From Bradyrhizobium septentrionale (GTDB lineage Bacteria > Pseudomonadota > Alphaproteobacteria > Rhizobiales > Xanthobacteraceae), in the NCBI RefSeq assembly GCF_011516645.4, contig NZ_CP088285.1:4110501-4174500 (forward strand): a stretch of DNA of 64,000 nucleotides, read 5' to 3'. Under the pieces are notes generated by a model. That model had not been told where the DNA came from, ran no database searches, and saw nothing but the letters and a program-made list of their open reading frames with translations. Below are positions 1 to 8,746 of this stretch, piece by piece. Each line of letters starts with the position of its first letter. Position 1 is the first letter of the stretch. The position numbers and the translations under genes are program-made.

Positions 1-3000
1 AGACCATCGACGAAGCGGTGCAGCAGGCCGAGGTGATCGGCTTTCCGGTGATGCTCAAAAGCACGGCGGGCGGTGGCGGCATCGGCATGCAGCTCTGCCA
101 CGACATGGCGACGCTGCGCGAACGGTTCGCCTCGGTGCAGCGCACCGCGCGGGCGAGCTTTGGCGATGCGCGGGTCTATCTCGAGCGGTTCGTTGCGCAG
201 GCGCGCCACATCGAGGTGCAGATCTTCGGCAACGGCAAGGGCGACGTGGTGGCGCTGGGCGAACGCGACTGCTCGCTGCAGCGGCGCAACCAGAAGGTCT
301 TTGAGGAGACCCCCGCGCCCGGGCTCTCCGCCGACATCCGGCGGCGGCTGCATGCCGCGGCGGTCTCGCTCGGCAAGGCGGTCGCTTACGAATCCGCCGG
401 CACGGTGGAGTTCATCTACGACGTCGAGCGCGAGGACTTCTACTTCCTCGAGGTGAACACCCGTCTGCAGGTCGAGCATCCCGTCACCGAACAGGTCTAC
501 GGCGTCGATCTGGTCGAATGGATGATCCGGCAGGCGGCCGGCGAGGATGTGCTGGGCACCGCCGGCGCGCTCATGCCAAGGGGCGCGGCGATCGAGGTGC
601 GGCTCTACGCCGAGAACCCGGGCGCCGGCTTCCGCCCGAGCGCGGGCCGGCTGACGCAGGTCAGCTTTTCGCCGGCTGCGCGGATCGACGGATGGATCGA
701 GACCGGCACCGAAGTGTCGCCGTTCTACGATCCGATGCTGGCCAAGATCATCGTGTCGGCCAAGACCCGCGAGGCCGCGATCGCGAAGCTGACGCAGGCG
801 CTCGATGACACAGTCGTGGCCGGCATCGAGACCAATCTCGCCTATCTGCGCGCGATCGCGGCATCGGACGTGTTCCGCAGCGGGCAGGTCGCGACCAGCG
901 TGCTCGGCGCGTTCGCCTATCGTCCGCGCACCATCGACGTCGTCGCCCCCGGCGCCCAAAGTGGGGTGCAGGAATTGCCCGGCCGGCTGCATCTCTGGCA
1001 TGTCGGCGTGCCGCCAAGCGGCCCGATGGACGAGCGGTCGTTCCGCCTCGCCAACCGCGTGGCCGGCAACCCGGAGACGACGACCGCGCTGGAGCTGATG
1101 GTCAACGGGCCAACCTTGCGCTTCAACACCGATGCGATCGTCGCGCTGTCGGGCGCGCGGATGAAGGCATCGCTCGACGGCGCCGAGGTTGCCTATCACG
1201 AGCCGGTCGCGGTGCGCGCCGGCCAGACGCTCGTCATCGGCAGCATTCAGGGGGCGGGCCAGCGCAGCTATCTTGCCGTGCGTGGCGGCATCGACGTGCC
1301 GGAGATTCTCGGATCGCGCGCGGTGTTTGCGCTCGGCGCGTTCGGCGGCCATGCGACGGGGTCGCTGAAGGCCGGCGACGTGCTGCATATTGGTGCCGAG
1401 ACGTCGAGCCTTGCAGCCCCGCGACGCGCAGAGGAAAGTGAGCGGCCAGAGCTCGCGTCCGCATGGCAGATCGGCGTGCTCTACGGCCCGCACGGCGCGC
1501 CGGACTTCTTCCTCGACGAGGACATCGAGACGCTGTTTGCGGCGAGCTACGAGGTGCACTTCAACAGCGCCCGCACCGGCGTGCGGCTGATCGGCCCGAA
1601 GCCGCGCTGGGCGCGGGCCGATGGCGGCGAGGCCGGGCTGCATCCGTCGAACATCCACGACAACGCCTATGCGGTCGGCTCGATCGACTTCACCGGCGAC
1701 ATGCCGATCATTCTCGGGCGCGACGGACCGAGCCTCGGCGGCTTTGTCTGTCCGGCGGTCGTCGCGCGCGAGGAGCTCTGGAAGATCGGCCAGCTCAGGC
1801 CCGGCGATGCCGTCCGCTTCGTGCCGGTGAAACGCGACGATCCGGTCGCCGGACCCACGGTGCTGCGGGCGCCCGAGCTCGGTTCGGCGGTGGTTGGACG
1901 TCATGATGACGGCCCGATCCCGGTGGTCTACCGGCGCGCCGGCGACGACAATCTGCTGGTCGAATATGGCCCGATGGAGCTCGACATCGCGCTGCGGCTG
2001 CGCGTGCATGTGCTGGCGCAGGCGCTGGAGGCGGCGAAGCTCGGCGGCCTGATCGATCTCACGCCCGGCATCCGCTCGCTGCAGATCCATTATGACGGCA
2101 CGGCGCTGCCGCGGCAAAAGCTGCTCGGCATGCTCAGGCGGATCGAACGCGAATTGCCGCCGGTCGACGCGATGCGGGTGCCGAGCCGCACCGTGCATCT
2201 GCCGCTGTCGTGGCGCGATCCAGAGGCCGAGCTTGCGATGCGCAAGTATCAGGAGCTGGTGCGTGCGGACGCGCCATGGTGTCCCTCGAATGTCGAGTTC
2301 ATCCGCCGCATCAACGGGCTCGGCAGCGAGGACGATGTCCGCCGCATCGTGTTCGATGCGGATTATTTCGTGCTCGGCCTCGGCGACGTCTATCTCGGCG
2401 CGCCGGTGGCGACGCCGCTCGACCCGCGGCACCGGCTGGTGACCACCAAGTACAATCCAGCGCGGACCTGGACGCCGGAGAACGCGGTTGGAATCGGCGG
2501 CGCCTATATGTGCATCTACGGCATGGAAGGGCCGGGCGGCTATCAGCTGTTCGGTCGCACCATCCAGGTCTGGAACAGCTGGCGCACGACGCGGGTGTTC
2601 GAGCCGGGCCATCCATGGTTGCTGCGGTTTTTCGACAAGATCCGCTTCTTCCCGGTCGATGCCGACGAGTTGCTCGACGCGCGCGCCGCATTCCCGCACG
2701 GCCAGTACGACATCAGGATCGAAGAAGGCGAGTTCTCCTACGCCGACTATGCGAAATCCCTGGCCGAGGCGCGCCCATCGATCGCGGCGTTCAAGGCAAC
2801 CCAGCAGGCAGCGTTCGATGCCGAGCGCCAGCGCTGGCGCGAGATGAAGCTCGACGAGGCGCCGGCGGAGTCGGTTGATGCGGGTGCTGTCGCGACGGGT
2901 ATTCCCGACGGCCAGATCGGCGCCTTCTCGGAAGTGCCCGGCAACATCTGGAAGATCCTGGTCGAGGACGGCGCCGAGGTTGCCGCCGGCGACGTGCTGG

Positions 3001-3131
3001 CGATCATCGAGTCGATGAAGATGGAGATCAGCGTGCTCTCGCCAGCAGCGGGCCGCATTGCATCGGTGCCGGTGAAGCCCGGGCAAACGCTGCGCGCCGG
3101 AGATGTCGTGGCGTTGATCCGGCCGGAGTAG
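1..3131 (+). CDS. uca: Urea carboxylase, 5' end cut by window
   Basis: Biotin-dependent ATP-hydrolysing enzyme that carboxylates urea to allophanate, which allophanate hydrolase then degrades (cytoplasmic nitrogen assimilation). Reading is open from base 3, so roughly 150 N-terminal residues lie outside the window. Visible order: ATP-grasp/biotin-carboxylase core (glycine-rich KSTAGGGGIGM near the left edge and VNTRLQVEHPVTE), biotin carboxylase C-terminal domain, allophanate-hydrolase-subunit-2/KipA-like domain (HVGVPPSGPMDERSF), subunit-1/KipI-like domain (YRRAGDDNLLVEYGPMELD), and a C-terminal biotinyl domain with ESMKME, whose biotin-accepting lysine codon is at 3018-3020. This architecture separates urea carboxylase from acetyl-/propionyl-CoA carboxylases. 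Allophanate hydrolase is not in the window. The downstream liv operon is convergent, so co-transcription is excluded. Confidence 0.93.
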   Translation, partial: TIDEAVQQAEVIGFPVMLKSTAGGGGIGMQLCHDMATLRERFASVQRTARASFGDARVYLERFVAQARHIEVQIFGNGKGDVVALGERDCSLQRRNQKVFEETPAPGLSADIRRRLHAAAVSLGKAVAYESAGTVEFIYDVEREDFYFLEVNTRLQVEHPVTEQVYGVDLVEWMIRQAAGEDVLGTAGALMPRGAAIEVRLYAENPGAGFRPSAGRLTQVSFSPAARIDGWIETGTEVSPFYDPMLAKIIVSAKTREAAIAKLTQALDDTVVAGIETNLAYLRAIAASDVFRSGQVATSVLGAFAYRPRTIDVVAPGAQSGVQELPGRLHLWHVGVPPSGPMDERSFRLANRVAGNPETTTALELMVNGPTLRFNTDAIVALSGARMKASLDGAEVAYHEPVAVRAGQTLVIGSIQGAGQRSYLAVRGGIDVPEILGSRAVFALGAFGGHATGSLKAGDVLHIGAETSSLAAPRRAEESERPELASAWQIGVLYGPHGAPDFFLDEDIETLFAASYEVHFNSARTGVRLIGPKPRWARADGGEAGLHPSNIHDNAYAVGSIDFTGDMPIILGRDGPSLGGFVCPAVVAREELWKIGQLRPGDAVRFVPVKRDDPVAGPTVLRAPELGSAVVGRHDDGPIPVVYRRAGDDNLLVEYGPMELDIALRLRVHVLAQALEAAKLGGLIDLTPGIRSLQIHYDGTALPRQKLLGMLRRIERELPPVDAMRVPSRTVHLPLSWRDPEAELAMRKYQELVRADAPWCPSNVEFIRRINGLGSEDDVRRIVFDADYFVLGLGDVYLGAPVATPLDPRHRLVTTKYNPARTWTPENAVGIGGAYMCIYGMEGPGGYQLFGRTIQVWNSWRTTRVFEPGHPWLLRFFDKIRFFPVDADELLDARAAFPHGQYDIRIEEGEFSYADYAKSLAEARPSIAAFKATQQAAFDAERQRWREMKLDEAPAESVDAGAVATGIPDGQIGAFSEVPGNIWKILVEDGAEVAAGDVLAIIESMKMEISVLSPAAGRIASVPVKPGQTLRAGDVVALIRPE

Positions 3132-3265
3132 GATGTCTTGCCCTCGACTGCGGCGCGGAGGCGGACGTCGCATGGGTTCTGAGTGTAGCCAGCAGAGACA
3201 TGCTACAATGGATTTTGAATGAGTTTGGTCGAGGACATTTAACGCTTTGGGCGCTAGATCGAAAC

Positions 3266-3634
3266 ATGCGACGCCAATTACTCGTCTCCCTCATGCTGTG
3301 TGTGATCGCTTGGCTCGGACGGCCACAAGCGGCCTGCGCAGTCGAAGGGATCAGCTCAAGTGATCCTCGGGACCGCACGCTGGACCTTGCGCCGGCCGAT
3401 GCGGGTCCGCTCAAGCTTGCTAAGTTCTATTACCAACACGTCGAGGTCAATTTTAGACAGATAGCGATGGTGTCGCCGGATGGCCGTTCGGTGATGTACC
3501 TTCAAGGTGGCTCCGACTATTCGGCCGAGCGCAAGAAGCTGTATGTCGCGCAGATCGATGCGCGTGATAGCTGGAGCAGCTACACGCTGAATAGTCGCGC
3601 CATTGGACGCGACTGGCTGCCCCGAACGAGATGA
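3266..3634 (+). pseudogene. Clipped secreted protein, S9-peptidase-propeller-like N-terminus
   Basis: Starting at ATG 3266 the product has a signal peptide (basic MRRQ, then a hydrophobic stretch, then QAACAVEG) and about 75 mature residues. An in-frame ATG at 3200 would add 22 residues in front of the signal peptide, so it is less likely. The mature part includes VSPDGRSVMYLQGG, a motif typical of one blade of the beta-propeller at the N-terminus of prolyl-oligopeptidase/DPP-IV (S9) enzymes. The frame stops after only 122 residues, 12 bp before the convergent livF stop, so the propeller and catalytic domain are missing. The base composition is less GC-rich than the flanks. I read it as the surviving 5' fragment of a larger gene; a genuine short secreted protein cannot be excluded. 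Confidence 0.45.
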
Positions 3635-3646
3635 GGCCGCCGCGCC

Positions 3647-4342
3647 TCACACTTCCAGCCATTCCTCGCGAACGGCGGCGTTGGATTTGAGCTGCTCTGG
3701 GGTGCCTTCGAACACGACGCGGCCGTGGCCCATGATGTAGACCCGGTTCGAGATCTTCATCGCGATCGAGAGCTTCTGCTCGACCAGGAGGATGGCGACG
3801 CCGGCTTTCGCGATCCGTGCGATCAGCTCGCCGACCTGCTGCACGATCAATGGCGCGAGGCCTTCGGTCGGCTCGTCGATCATCATCAACTCGGGATCGC
3901 CGAGCAGCGTGCGGCAGGTGGTCAGCATCTGCTTCTCGCCGCCCGACAGCACGCCCGCCGGCGTGTCGGCGCGCGCGGCGAGGTTCGGGAACATGTCGAG
4001 CATCTCCTGCAGCCGCCACTTGCCGGGGCGGCGCGGGTCCTTGATGCCGAGGATCAGGTTCTGGCGAACCGTCAGGCCCGGAAAGATGTCGCGATGCTCC
4101 GGCACATAGCCGAGGCCGAGGCGGGCGATCTTATGGCTCGGCAGGCCCGCGATGTCCTGGCCCTTGAAGCGGATGGTGCCCTGCGGCGGCACCTCGCCCA
4201 TGATCGCCTTGACGGTGGTGGAGCGGCCGACGCCGTTGCGCCCCAACAGGCTGACCACTTCGCCGGCGGCGATGTCGAGATCGACGCCCTGCAGGATGTG
4301 GCTCTTGCCGTAATAGGCGTGGAGATTCCTGACCTCGAGCAT
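3647..4342 (-). CDS. livF: Branched-chain amino-acid ABC transporter ATPase LivF
   Basis: One of the two cytoplasmic ATPases of a LivKHMGF (HAAT family) importer, 231 residues, the usual length. The start is ATG 4342, whose A is shared with the livG stop (TGATG). Switch sequences are present: signature LSGGEKQML, Walker B LMMIDEPTEGLAP, and H-loop region LLVEQKLS. The Walker A reads GRNGVGRSTT, with arginine (residue 40) where the nucleotide-binding lysine normally sits; the codon is CGC on the coding strand. The longer open frame running upstream to 5239 only reads livG out of frame. Last gene of the operon. Confidence 0.93.
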   Translation of the reverse strand: MLEVRNLHAYYGKSHILQGVDLDIAAGEVVSLLGRNGVGRSTTVKAIMGEVPPQGTIRFKGQDIAGLPSHKIARLGLGYVPEHRDIFPGLTVRQNLILGIKDPRRPGKWRLQEMLDMFPNLAARADTPAGVLSGGEKQMLTTCRTLLGDPELMMIDEPTEGLAPLIVQQVGELIARIAKAGVAILLVEQKLSIAMKISNRVYIMGHGRVVFEGTPEQLKSNAAVREEWLEV

Positions 4343-5091
4343 CAGTCGACCTCCTCGCCGAGATAGGCTTCCTTGACCTTCGGGTTGCCGCGGATCTCCT
4401 CCGGGGTGCCGGAGGCGATGATGTGGCCGTAGACCAGCACGGAAATGCGGTCGGCAAGCCCGAACACCACGCTCATGTCGTGCTCGACGATCACGAGCGT
4501 GCGTCCTTCGGTGAGGCGGCGGATCAGCGCGACGGCGCGCTCGGTCTCGGCGTGGCTCATGCCCGCGGTCGGCTCGTCCAGCATGATGACGCTGGCGCCG
4601 CCGGCGATCGTGATGCCGATCTCGAGCTCGCGCTGCTCGGCATAGGTGAGCAGGCCCGCCGGCACGTCGCGGCGATGGCTGAGATGGATGTCGTCGAGGA
4701 TCTGCGCGGTGCGCTGTCTCACCTCGGGCAGATTGTCGACGTTCTTCCAGAACGCGTAGCGGTGGCCGGTCGCCCACAGCACGGCGCAGCGGACGTTCTC
4801 CCACACCGTCATGCGGGCGAACACGTTGGTGACCTGGAACGAGCGCGACAGCCCGCGCCGGTTGATCTCGAACGGCCGCAAGCCCGAGGTCACCTCGCCG
4901 TTGAGGCGGATCTCGCCCGAGGTCGGCTTGATGTGGCCGCTGATCAGGTTGAAGGTGGTCGACTTGCCGGCGCCGTTCGGGCCGATGATGGCGTGACGCT
5001 CGCCCTTGGCGACGCTCAGATTGAGATCGCGGATGATGGCGACATTGCCGAAGCTCTTCTCGACGGCGTTGACTTGAATGGCCGCGGTCAT
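4342..5091 (-). CDS. livG: Branched-chain amino-acid ABC transporter ATPase LivG
   Basis: Second ATPase of the importer, 249 residues. Walker A is canonical (GPNGAGKST, about residues 37-45). The signature is the LivG-type variant LLTYAEQRELEIG, the Walker B is VIMLDEPTAGM and the H-loop is VIVEHDMSVVF. It overlaps livM by 4 bp (5088-5091) and livF by 1 bp, so the three are translationally coupled. With LivF carrying an altered P-loop, LivG has the only fully canonical nucleotide-binding site of the heterodimer. Confidence 0.95.
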   Translation of the reverse strand: MTAAIQVNAVEKSFGNVAIIRDLNLSVAKGERHAIIGPNGAGKSTTFNLISGHIKPTSGEIRLNGEVTSGLRPFEINRRGLSRSFQVTNVFARMTVWENVRCAVLWATGHRYAFWKNVDNLPEVRQRTAQILDDIHLSHRRDVPAGLLTYAEQRELEIGITIAGGASVIMLDEPTAGMSHAETERAVALIRRLTEGRTLVIVEHDMSVVFGLADRISVLVYGHIIASGTPEEIRGNPKVKEAYLGEEVD

Positions 5092-6380
5092 GCCAGATAC
5101 CCCCGATCACGGGCCACCGTCGCGGCGCGATCCCAGGCCTCGGCGACGCGCCGCCAGGTGATGCGCGCGACCAGGAAGCCGCCGACGACGAGAACCGCGG
5201 CGGCCGCCCAGGTGGTCGGCGCGGTCGGGACGAAGGCAATGCCCAGAAGGTTGATCGCGTCGCCGCTCGCGAAGCGGGCGACCGTCTCGATGCTCAGGAT
5301 GATGCCGAGCACCAGCGCCAGCGTCGGGATTGCCGCGACCAGGTAGGACGGGATCACGGTGCCAAGGGTGCCGGCGCGGATCAGCGGACGGTGCTTCATC
5401 AAAATGCCGGCGATGCCGCCCGGCGCGAACATCACGATGACGATGAAGATGATGCCGAAATAGAGCTGCCAGACCGAGGTGACGTTGGTCAGTCCGAGTT
5501 GCAGATAGGTTACCAGGATGGCGCCGAGGATCGGACCGAAGAAATAGGCGGTGCCGCCGATGAACGCGGCAAACAGCACCAGGCCCGATTGCGTCGCGCC
5601 GAGATAGGCGGAGTTGGCGATCTCGAAATTGATCGCGGCGAGCCCGCCGGCGATGCCGGCGAAGAAGCCGGCGAACATGTAGGCGAGATAGCGCACCACA
5701 TGCGGATCGTAGCCGATGAACTGGACGCGCTCCGGATTGTCGCGCACCGCGTTGCAGATCCGCCCGAGCGGCGTGCGGGTCAGCGCGTACATCGCGATCG
5801 CCGAGATCAGCACCCAGAACGCGATCAGATAGTAGACCTGAATCTGCGGCCCGAAGGTCCAGCCGAACATCGGCGCTAGCGCCGTGCGGTCGGTGGTGAT
5901 GCCCGACTCGCCGCCGAACACGCTGCGCAGGATCAGCGAGGACGAGGCGACCAGTTCACCGATGCCGAGTGAGATCATCGCAAACACGGTGCCAGCGCGC
6001 TTGGTCATCACCCAGCCGACCACCAACGCGAAGGCCATGCCGCCGATGCCGCCGATCAGCGGGATCACCGGCAGCGGGATCGGCCAGTTGTGGCTGGCGA
6101 CGGCGTTCATGGCGTGGACCGCCAGGAAGCCGCCAAGGCCGTACTGCACCGCGTGTCCGAACGACAACAGCCCGGTCTGGCCGAGCAGGATGTTGTAGGA
6201 CAGCGCGAAGATGATCGCGATGCCGATCAGGCTGAACGAGGTCAGCGAGCCGCCGGAGGAGAAGATCAGCGGCAGCACGACGAGGGCGATGGCGGCGAGC
6301 AGCCAGACGCCATAGAAGGTCAGGGCGCCGCTGGACTCTTCCTTGGCAACGGCGGGAGCGGGGGTCGCAGCGTTCGTCAT
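5088..6380 (-). CDS. livM: Branched-chain amino-acid ABC transporter permease LivM
   Basis: Inner-membrane permease of 430 residues. After a hydrophilic N-terminus there are about eight hydrophobic helices with the LivM-type stretch NILLGQTGLLSFGHA near residue 65, and the conserved cytoplasmic loop with TPLGRICNAVRDNPERV, which contacts the ATPases. An extra C-terminal region of about 80 residues contains one or two further hydrophobic segments (around AIPTLALVLGIIL and WAAAAVLVVGGF), making it longer than the roughly 330-residue minimal LivM. It overlaps livH by 4 bp and livG by 4 bp. Confidence 0.95.
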   Translation of the reverse strand: MTNAATPAPAVAKEESSGALTFYGVWLLAAIALVVLPLIFSSGGSLTSFSLIGIAIIFALSYNILLGQTGLLSFGHAVQYGLGGFLAVHAMNAVASHNWPIPLPVIPLIGGIGGMAFALVVGWVMTKRAGTVFAMISLGIGELVASSSLILRSVFGGESGITTDRTALAPMFGWTFGPQIQVYYLIAFWVLISAIAMYALTRTPLGRICNAVRDNPERVQFIGYDPHVVRYLAYMFAGFFAGIAGGLAAINFEIANSAYLGATQSGLVLFAAFIGGTAYFFGPILGAILVTYLQLGLTNVTSVWQLYFGIIFIVIVMFAPGGIAGILMKHRPLIRAGTLGTVIPSYLVAAIPTLALVLGIILSIETVARFASGDAINLLGIAFVPTAPTTWAAAAVLVVGGFLVARITWRRVAEAWDRAATVARDRGYLA

Positions 6381-7324
6381 GACTCGCGCGTCCCCAGCAG
6401 GCCCATGGGGCGGAAGATCAGGACCAGCACCAGCAGCACATAGGGCAGGATCGGCGCGATCTGCGCGATCGTGACGTTCCAGATGTCGGTGAGCGGCGAG
6501 GCGCCGAGGCTCGGGTCGAGCGGGCCGAACACGCTGGCGAGCGAACCGTTCAGCGCGACCGCAAAGGTCTGGATCAAACCAATCAATAGCGAAGCGATGA
6601 AGGCGCCGGGCAACGAGCCGAGGCCGCCGAACACGATGACGACGAACAGGATCGGGCCGAGCAGCGCGGCCATGTCGGATTGCGTCACCAGCGAGGGACC
6701 GGCGATGACGCCGGCGAGGCCCGCCAGCGCACTGCCGACGCCGAACACCAGCATGAAGATGCGCCCGACATTGTGGCCGAGATGGCCGACCATGCTCGGA
6801 TGGGTCAGCGCGGCCTGCACGATGAGACCGACCCGGGTCTTCTTCAGCGTGACCAGCAGCGCGATGAAGATCACGACCGACACCACCAGCATGAAGATCT
6901 TGTAGGCGGGATAATTGGTGGAGAACACGGTGAAGGCCGGGAAGTCGAGCATCGCCGGGACCCGGTAGTCGACCGGGCTCTTGCCCCAGATCATCGAGAC
7001 GATTTCCTCGATCGCGAACGCCAGGCCGAAGGTCAAAAGCAGCTCGGCGACATGGCCGTGCTTGTGGGTGTTGCGCAGGCCGTAGCGCTCGACGCCCATG
7101 CCGACCACGCCGACCAGCAGCGGCGCCAGCACGAAGGCCGGCCAGAATCCGATCCAGCGCGTCAGCTGATAGCCGAAAAACGCGCCCAGCATGTAGAAGC
7201 TCGCATGCGCGAAATTGAGCACGCCCATCATGCTGAAGATGACGGTGAGCCCGCTGGACAACAGAAACAGCAACATGCCGAACAAGACGCCGTTGAGCGT
7301 CGAGATGACGATCAGCTCAGCCAT
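6377..7324 (-). CDS. livH: Branched-chain amino-acid ABC transporter permease LivH
   Basis: Second permease, 315 residues, all-helical and hydrophobic. It has the LivH N-terminal pattern LSSGLTVIFSMMGVLNFAHASF and the internal VVIVFGGLGSLPGAFIASLLIGL motif region typical of this family. It is the first gene of the permease/ATPase block; the binding-protein gene lies upstream on the same strand, separated by 183 bp that hold a palindromic repeat (7396-7490). That layout fits higher expression of the binding protein than of the membrane components. Confidence 0.95.
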   Translation of the reverse strand: MAELIVISTLNGVLFGMLLFLLSSGLTVIFSMMGVLNFAHASFYMLGAFFGYQLTRWIGFWPAFVLAPLLVGVVGMGVERYGLRNTHKHGHVAELLLTFGLAFAIEEIVSMIWGKSPVDYRVPAMLDFPAFTVFSTNYPAYKIFMLVVSVVIFIALLVTLKKTRVGLIVQAALTHPSMVGHLGHNVGRIFMLVFGVGSALAGLAGVIAGPSLVTQSDMAALLGPILFVVIVFGGLGSLPGAFIASLLIGLIQTFAVALNGSLASVFGPLDPSLGASPLTDIWNVTIAQIAPILPYVLLVLVLIFRPMGLLGTRES

Positions 7325-7395
7325 GGCGCACCCGCTGAAAACTCGAACGGTTCACGAGGGAAAAGACCTGTCGAACGAAATGAACTGCCTGTCAA

Positions 7396-7490
7396 TCCGG
7401 GGCGCTCGCGTCAGCGAGCGAACCCGGAATCTCGAGATTCCCCGGTGCGCAATTGCGCACCTGTGGTTCGGTCCTGCGGACCGCCCCGGA
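7396..7490. repeat. Dispersed palindromic intergenic element, copy 1
   Basis: Bounded by the 9-bp inverted arms TCCGGGGCG (7396-7404) and CGCCCCGGA (7482-7490). The interior holds smaller palindromes (CGCTCGC/GCGAGCG and the perfect TGCGCAATTGCGCA centred near 7454). The CCGGTGCGCAATTGCGCACCTG core recurs almost exactly at 61087-61109 in another intergenic gap. It separates livK from livH and could act as an mRNA stability or processing hairpin. Confidence 0.7.
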
Positions 7491-7507
7491 ATGACTGAGG
7501 CGGCCGA

Positions 7508-8746
7508 TCAGGGCCGCTTCATGTTGCAGGTGGTCGGAAGTATCGTCTGCGCGGTGTCGCTCTTGGAGACGATGCGCCAGCCCCAGCCGGTGTTTTCCTC
7601 GTCATACGGCTCCTTGGCCTTGTCGGTCAGCGAGCCGAACGAGGAGATGTAGATCGGCTGGAAGAACTGGTGGTCGTCCTTGCGCATGAAGCCCTCGCCG
7701 CCGTCGAACACGTCGAACTTCATGCCCTCGAGCGCGGCCGCGACCTTCACCGGATCGATCGAGTTGGCCTTCTCGGCGGCCGCCTTGAACATCCGCATCT
7801 CGTTGACCGCGCGCGGATACCACACGGAAATGCCGGTCTTGGCGCGGAAGTCCTTCTCGAAATCCATCGCCGCCTTGTTGCCGGAGTTCGGGACGCCTTC
7901 GCTGATCTGGAACACCTGGTTCTCGAGGCCGGTCTGCTTGATCGCGGTCGGTCCGCCGGCGCCGCCGGCATAGTAGGTGTACCAGTTGACCTTGAGGCCG
8001 GCGTCGGCCGCCGCCTTCAAGAGCAGCGCGAAGTCCTGTCCCCAGTTGCCGGTCACGACGCTGTCGGCGCCGGACGCCTTGATCTTGGCGACGTAGGGCG
8101 AGAAGTCGGTGATCTTGAGCAGCGGATGCAATTCGTCGCCGACGATCTGGATGTCGGAGCGCTTGGCCGCCAGCATCTTGCGCGCATCCGTGCGCACCGA
8201 CTGGCCGAACGAATAGTCCTGGTTGATCAGGTAGACTTTCTTGATGGACGGCTGATCCTTCATGTAGTTGGTCAGCGCTGCCATCTTGATCTCCGAGTTC
8301 GCATCCCAGCGGAAGTGCCAGTAGCTGCACTTCTCGTTGGTCATGGCCGGATCGACCGCGGCATAGTTGAAGTAGAGCACTTCCTTGCCGGGGTTGCGCG
8401 AATTGTTCTTGGTGACGAAATCCTCGAGCGCGGCGCCGACCGACGAGCCGTTGCCCTGGGTGATGTAGCGGATGCCGGCGTCGACCGCCTTCTGCGCCTG
8501 CACCAGGCTTTCCTGCGGATTGGTCTTGTTGTCGAGCGGGACGATCTCGACCTTGTGGCCAAGGATGCCGCCCTTGGCGTTCAATTCGTCGGCGAGGTAC
8601 TGAAACGTCTTCAGGCCGCCCTCACCAACGCTCGCACCGCCGCCGGAGAGCGGATCGATATAGCCGATCTTGATGGTTTCCTGCGCGGACGCCGCGCTAC
8701 CAAGCATCAGGAAGGCCGCAGCCACGGCAAAGGGAAGATGACGCAT
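7508..8746 (-). CDS. livK: Branched-chain amino-acid ABC transporter substrate-binding protein
   Basis: Periplasmic binding protein of the importer, 412 residues. The start ATG 8746 was chosen because it gives a clean Sec signal peptide (MRHLPFAVAAAFLMLGSAASAQE); the open frame upstream to 9025 is non-coding in character. The mature chain opens with IKIGYIDPLSGGGASVGEGGL, the type I periplasmic-binding (Peripla_BP_6) signature. Cysteines near SNEKCSYW and the C-terminal TTCNMKRP could pair. The ligand cannot be read from sequence; branched-chain or other amino acids, amides or aromatic acids are all bound by this family. Confidence 0.93.
   Translation of the reverse strand: MRHLPFAVAAAFLMLGSAASAQETIKIGYIDPLSGGGASVGEGGLKTFQYLADELNAKGGILGHKVEIVPLDNKTNPQESLVQAQKAVDAGIRYITQGNGSSVGAALEDFVTKNNSRNPGKEVLYFNYAAVDPAMTNEKCSYWHFRWDANSEIKMAALTNYMKDQPSIKKVYLINQDYSFGQSVRTDARKMLAAKRSDIQIVGDELHPLLKITDFSPYVAKIKASGADSVVTGNWGQDFALLLKAAADAGLKVNWYTYYAGGAGGPTAIKQTGLENQVFQISEGVPNSGNKAAMDFEKDFRAKTGISVWYPRAVNEMRMFKAAAEKANSIDPVKVAAALEGMKFDVFDGGEGFMRKDDHQFFQPIYISSFGSLTDKAKEPYDEENTGWGWRIVSKSDTAQTILPTTCNMKRP

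Noticed and set aside
5093..5239. Extension of livF or livG frames beyond their starts
   Set aside because: The additional codons read through coding sequence of the next gene in a different frame; family length fits the internal starts.
4423..5346. Long open frame on the plus strand over livG/livM
   Set aside because: Antisense to well-supported liv genes, repetitive His/Asp/Arg-rich product from the GC3 pattern of the true strand, no ribosome site or domain.
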